Shown here: positions 62,104 through 64,000 of the stretch, piece after piece
Position numbering within the stretch: the stretch's first letter is position 1
How the letters are laid out: each line of letters starts with the position of its first letter
Assembly: GCA_040220895.1 (NCBI GenBank)
Contig: JAVJVY010000019.1
Span: 186,001 to 250,000 of the forward strand
Direction: 5' to 3'
From: UBA11591 sp040220895
GTDB taxonomy: Bacteria > Bacteroidota > Bacteroidia > Flavobacteriales_E > Vicingaceae
Length of the DNA: 64,000 bases
Notes under the pieces: generated by a model
Database searches by the model: none
Told to the model about the DNA's origin: nothing
Seen by the model: the letters and a program-made list of their open reading frames with translations, nothing else
Position numbers and translations under genes: made by a program

Positions 62104-62994
62104 TTAAGTTGTTTGTTGTTTTCGAATAAAATCATTTATGTAATCATCTGTATTCCCAAACTCATACGTCGGATATTCTTTAAGAAACTTTTCACTGATG
62201 AGTCCACCTAATAAAGGTCTTTTGGCTACTTGGTTCAAATCTGGCGTTAATACAGGAACTAAGTTCAAGCTATTCTCGGGAAAGTATTTTAAAACACGGG
62301 TAGCTAACTGATATCGGTTCATGTAATCAGTACTAGCTAAGTTGTATATCCCTGTTTTATTATCTCTTAATAAATGGATGATGCCTTTGGCCACGTCCGC
62401 TGCATTGACAGGAGTGGCAAACTGATCAATTGGCAAAGAAATGTCTTCTATTTTACGTGACAACGCAAGGCCAATGAGTCTTGAAACAAAATTCTTCCCC
62501 CGCTCCTCATTTCCGTAAACATTCGTCACTCTACAAATGATCGAATCGACCAAAGAATTTAGGACAACTTGCTCCGCTTCCCATTTATGCCTTCCATAAA
62601 CACTAATGGGATCTGCAATGTCGTCTTCTCTATAAGGCCCATTTTCACCATTGAAAATGTAATCAGTTGACAGATAAACAAATTTTGATTTATACTTTTC
62701 AGCGATTTTCACCGCATTGATCGTCGATTGAACGGTCTTCTGAAAACTTTCATCAGTATTTTTTTCACAGTAATCTACCCAGGTCAGTGCACCACAATGC
62801 ACAATTACTTCGGGTTCAATTTTCGTAATATCCAGGTTTTCCTTGTCGTTAAGATCCAGGGTATTATATTTTAACGTGTCTTTTGCAGGGTAAGAGAAAT
62901 AGGTTCCGGTTACGTTCCAATTGACAGTACCTTTAATTTCCCTCAATAAATTGCTTCCTATTAAACCGGAAGCACCCAGGATTAGCGTATTCAT
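62104..62994 (-). CDS. RfbD/RmlD-like nucleotide-sugar 4-reductase (SDR)
   Basis: The 296-residue protein has the extended-SDR GASGLIGSNLL motif at 7-17, STDYIFNGENGPYRE near 109 and the catalytic pair Y133/K137 (SVYGRHK). It resembles dTDP-4-dehydrorhamnose reductase. Next to CDP-glucose dehydratase and an RfbH-like enzyme, it probably reduces the 4-keto group of a CDP-linked deoxy- or dideoxyhexulose, as AscF does in ascarylose synthesis. It overlaps the upstream epimerase gene by 4 bases. Confidence 0.87.
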   Translation of the reverse strand: MNTLILGASGLIGSNLLREIKGTVNWNVTGTYFSYPAKDTLKYNTLDLNDKENLDITKIEPEVIVHCGALTWVDYCEKNTDESFQKTVQSTINAVKIAEKYKSKFVYLSTDYIFNGENGPYREDDIADPISVYGRHKWEAEQVVLNSLVDSIICRVTNVYGNEERGKNFVSRLIGLALSRKIEDISLPIDQFATPVNAADVAKGIIHLLRDNKTGIYNLASTDYMNRYQLATRVLKYFPENSLNLVPVLTPDLNQVAKRPLLGGLISEKFLKEYPTYEFGNTDDYINDFIRKQQTT

Positions 62995-63527
62995 TCAAAA
63001 GGGCTGTTAAAATCCTTCAATTTAGGGAAACCGGAGTCTCTCTCAGATATAATGGGCTGTGAATTCGGCCATTTAAACCCGAAACTTTCCCAGTGAATCC
63101 CCCTTTCACTTTCACGATTTTGTTGGGTGGAGGTGAGATAAACCATCGTTGATTCAGTTATACAGTAAAATCCATGCGCAATGCCTTTGGGCATGTAAAT
63201 AGCTTTATGATTTTGAAAACTCATTTCAATGGAAACAAATTTCCCAAATGTCGGAGAAGCTTTTCGCACGTCGAGCAGAACATCCAGGATCCTACCCGAG
63301 GCAGCATAGACTAGTTTTGAGTGATCGTTTGGGGGCACCTGAAAATGCATGCCTCTCAACACACTTTTTGAATTCGTAGAAAAAAAACTTTCCTCAAAAC
63401 GAAAATCCAATCCCTGTTCTTCGAAAGAATCTTTTTGGAATGTTTTAGTGAAACTCCCCCTTTTATCTCTGAAATGAAATAAATCGATTTCATAACAGCC
63501 TGCTATTTTGGTCTCAGTGAATTTCAA
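62991..63527 (-). CDS. RfbC-like nucleotide-sugar epimerase
   Basis: The 178-residue cupin-fold protein aligns with RmlC (3,5- or 5-epimerase). The catalytic histidine is His61 in VLRGMHFQ. Other matches are ILDVLLDVRKASPTFGK, IPxG-like MPKGIAHGFYC near 118, and MVYL, which keeps the tyrosine at the RmlC Tyr133 position. The TNYY segment that follows in Salmonella RmlC is replaced by a stretch with two glutamines (TSTQQN), suggesting a different nucleotide sugar, probably CDP-linked as in AscE. It overlaps both neighbours by 4 bases. Confidence 0.87.
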   Translation of the reverse strand: MKFTETKIAGCYEIDLFHFRDKRGSFTKTFQKDSFEEQGLDFRFEESFFSTNSKSVLRGMHFQVPPNDHSKLVYAASGRILDVLLDVRKASPTFGKFVSIEMSFQNHKAIYMPKGIAHGFYCITESTMVYLTSTQQNRESERGIHWESFGFKWPNSQPIISERDSGFPKLKDFNSPFE

Positions 63528-64000
63528 TCCAAACGATTTAAGTATTCCGATATTTGCTTAAATGTGATCCCTGCAGGATCATTATTATATTCTTTGTACC
63601 ATTCAATAGTTAGAGCAATTGCCTTTTCTGCATTAATTTTAGGATTCCAAAGCAATTCTTTTTGAGCTTTGGAAACATCGAGATGTAGAAGTTTGGCTTC
63701 ATGGTTCTTTGGATGGATATCTGATGTGAAATAGTCTCCCTTCCCAAATATCTCAATTGATCGTTTAACCAGACCTTCGACCGTGATGCTCTCACTCTCT
63801 ATTGGTCCGAAATTGTATGCCTGGGCATATTTAATTGGATCCTCTTCCATTCGCGCACCGAGTAAAAGATATCCGTAAAGCGGATCGAGTAAATGTTGCC
63901 AAGGACGAACCGATCCTGGATTACGAATTTCAAGAGATTCCTGCGATTCAATAGCTCGGATCAGGTCAGGAATGATCCGGTTTTCAGACCAATCTCCTCC
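63524..64000 (-). CDS. rfbG: CDP-glucose 4,6-dehydratase (5' part cut by window edge)
   Basis: The minus strand is open from the window edge to the stop at 63524, giving the C-terminal 158 residues. The segment starting GGDWSENRIIPDLIRAIE and continuing LEIRNPGSVRPWQHLLDPLYGYL (in parts) is diagnostic for RfbG, which converts CDP-glucose to CDP-4-keto-6-deoxyglucose. The N-terminal NAD-binding half lies outside. It overlaps the epimerase gene by 4 bases and supplies the substrate for the cluster's other enzymes. Confidence 0.92.
   Translation of the reverse strand, partial: GGDWSENRIIPDLIRAIESQESLEIRNPGSVRPWQHLLDPLYGYLLLGARMEEDPIKYAQAYNFGPIESESITVEGLVKRSIEIFGKGDYFTSDIHPKNHEAKLLHLDVSKAQKELLWNPKINAEKAIALTIEWYKEYNNDPAGITFKQISEYLNRLD

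Noticed and set aside
1..64000. tRNA, rRNA, CRISPR arrays, insertion sequences, prophage or known defence systems
   Set aside because: Intergenic gaps are too short or lack the expected structures, and no transposase, integrase, Cas or restriction gene was found among the coding regions.

Overview
The window is a compact chromosomal segment (about 62 protein genes, one gene-free stretch over 300 bases) from a member of the Bacteroidota. The evidence is an oversized SecA, TonB-dependent receptors with carboxypeptidase-like N-terminal domains, a DUF4249 lipoprotein, a C-terminal type IX secretion sorting domain, PorE-like TPR/PD40/OmpA proteins, and many TAnnTTTG promoter elements placed a few bases before start codons. 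The exact order (Cytophagales or Flavobacteriales-like) cannot be settled by eye. No rRNA, tRNA, CRISPR array, insertion sequence or prophage was seen.

Layout. 1-11.2 kb: truncated hutI (histidine degradation), aroC plus a dicarboxylate symporter, an AsmA-like protein with a charged tail, a PorE-like OmpA protein, a DUF4920 protein with a cytochrome lipoprotein, then smpB, yqgE and pdxH. 11.3-14.3 kb: a second TPR/PD40 protein and a nucleotide cyclase fused to an HD domain that resembles cyclic-nucleotide phosphodiesterases. 14.4-19.4 kb: a five-gene envelope operon (LolA-like protein, two FtsX permeases, an ATPase, an outer-membrane barrel). 19.5-27.3 kb: an LPP20-type lipoprotein, an outer-membrane protein, a DUF2231-like membrane protein, rimO, secA and a DUF2795 protein. 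27.4-33.9 kb: cobalamin adenosyltransferase, a methyltransferase, a DUF4249/TonB receptor pair, a DUF6268-like protein and a lipid A acyltransferase. 34-37.8 kb: a second AsmA-like protein, then an mntR-ZIP-sixA operon with a palindromic operator. 37.9-43.4 kb: a co-directional run of peptidases and housekeeping enzymes (M17 aminopeptidase, pepE, elbB, gpmA, HAD protein, map, methyltransferase). 43.5-46.6 kb: a probable extracytoplasmic metal (copper-type) module. 46.6-53 kb: a TIGR02757 protein, a DUF4294 protein, hydroxyacyl-CoA dehydrogenase, a polyprenyl-phosphate sugar transferase, a lipoprotein, a Gfo/Idh/MocA oxidoreductase and pcm. 53-60.1 kb: an outer-membrane protein, a large secreted T9SS cargo, a PD40 lipoprotein with a 45-residue membrane peptide, an RsmI-like methylase, a low-molecular-weight phosphatase and dnaA. 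60.5-64 kb: a thioesterase and the end of a CDP-deoxysugar pathway (CDP-glucose 4,6-dehydratase, epimerase, reductase, RfbH-like dehydratase).

The most promising leads are four. The first is the RfbH-like enzyme, which keeps the active-site histidine of 3-dehydratases but has lost every iron-sulfur cysteine. The second is the cyclase-HD fusion. The third is the five-gene LolA/FtsX/barrel envelope system. The fourth is the HYC_CC_PP/HMA/TonB metal module. Genome organisation is also notable: convergent genes repeatedly share or abut stop codons (CTAG, TTAA, TGATCA), and promoters sit so close to start codons that many mRNAs must be nearly leaderless.
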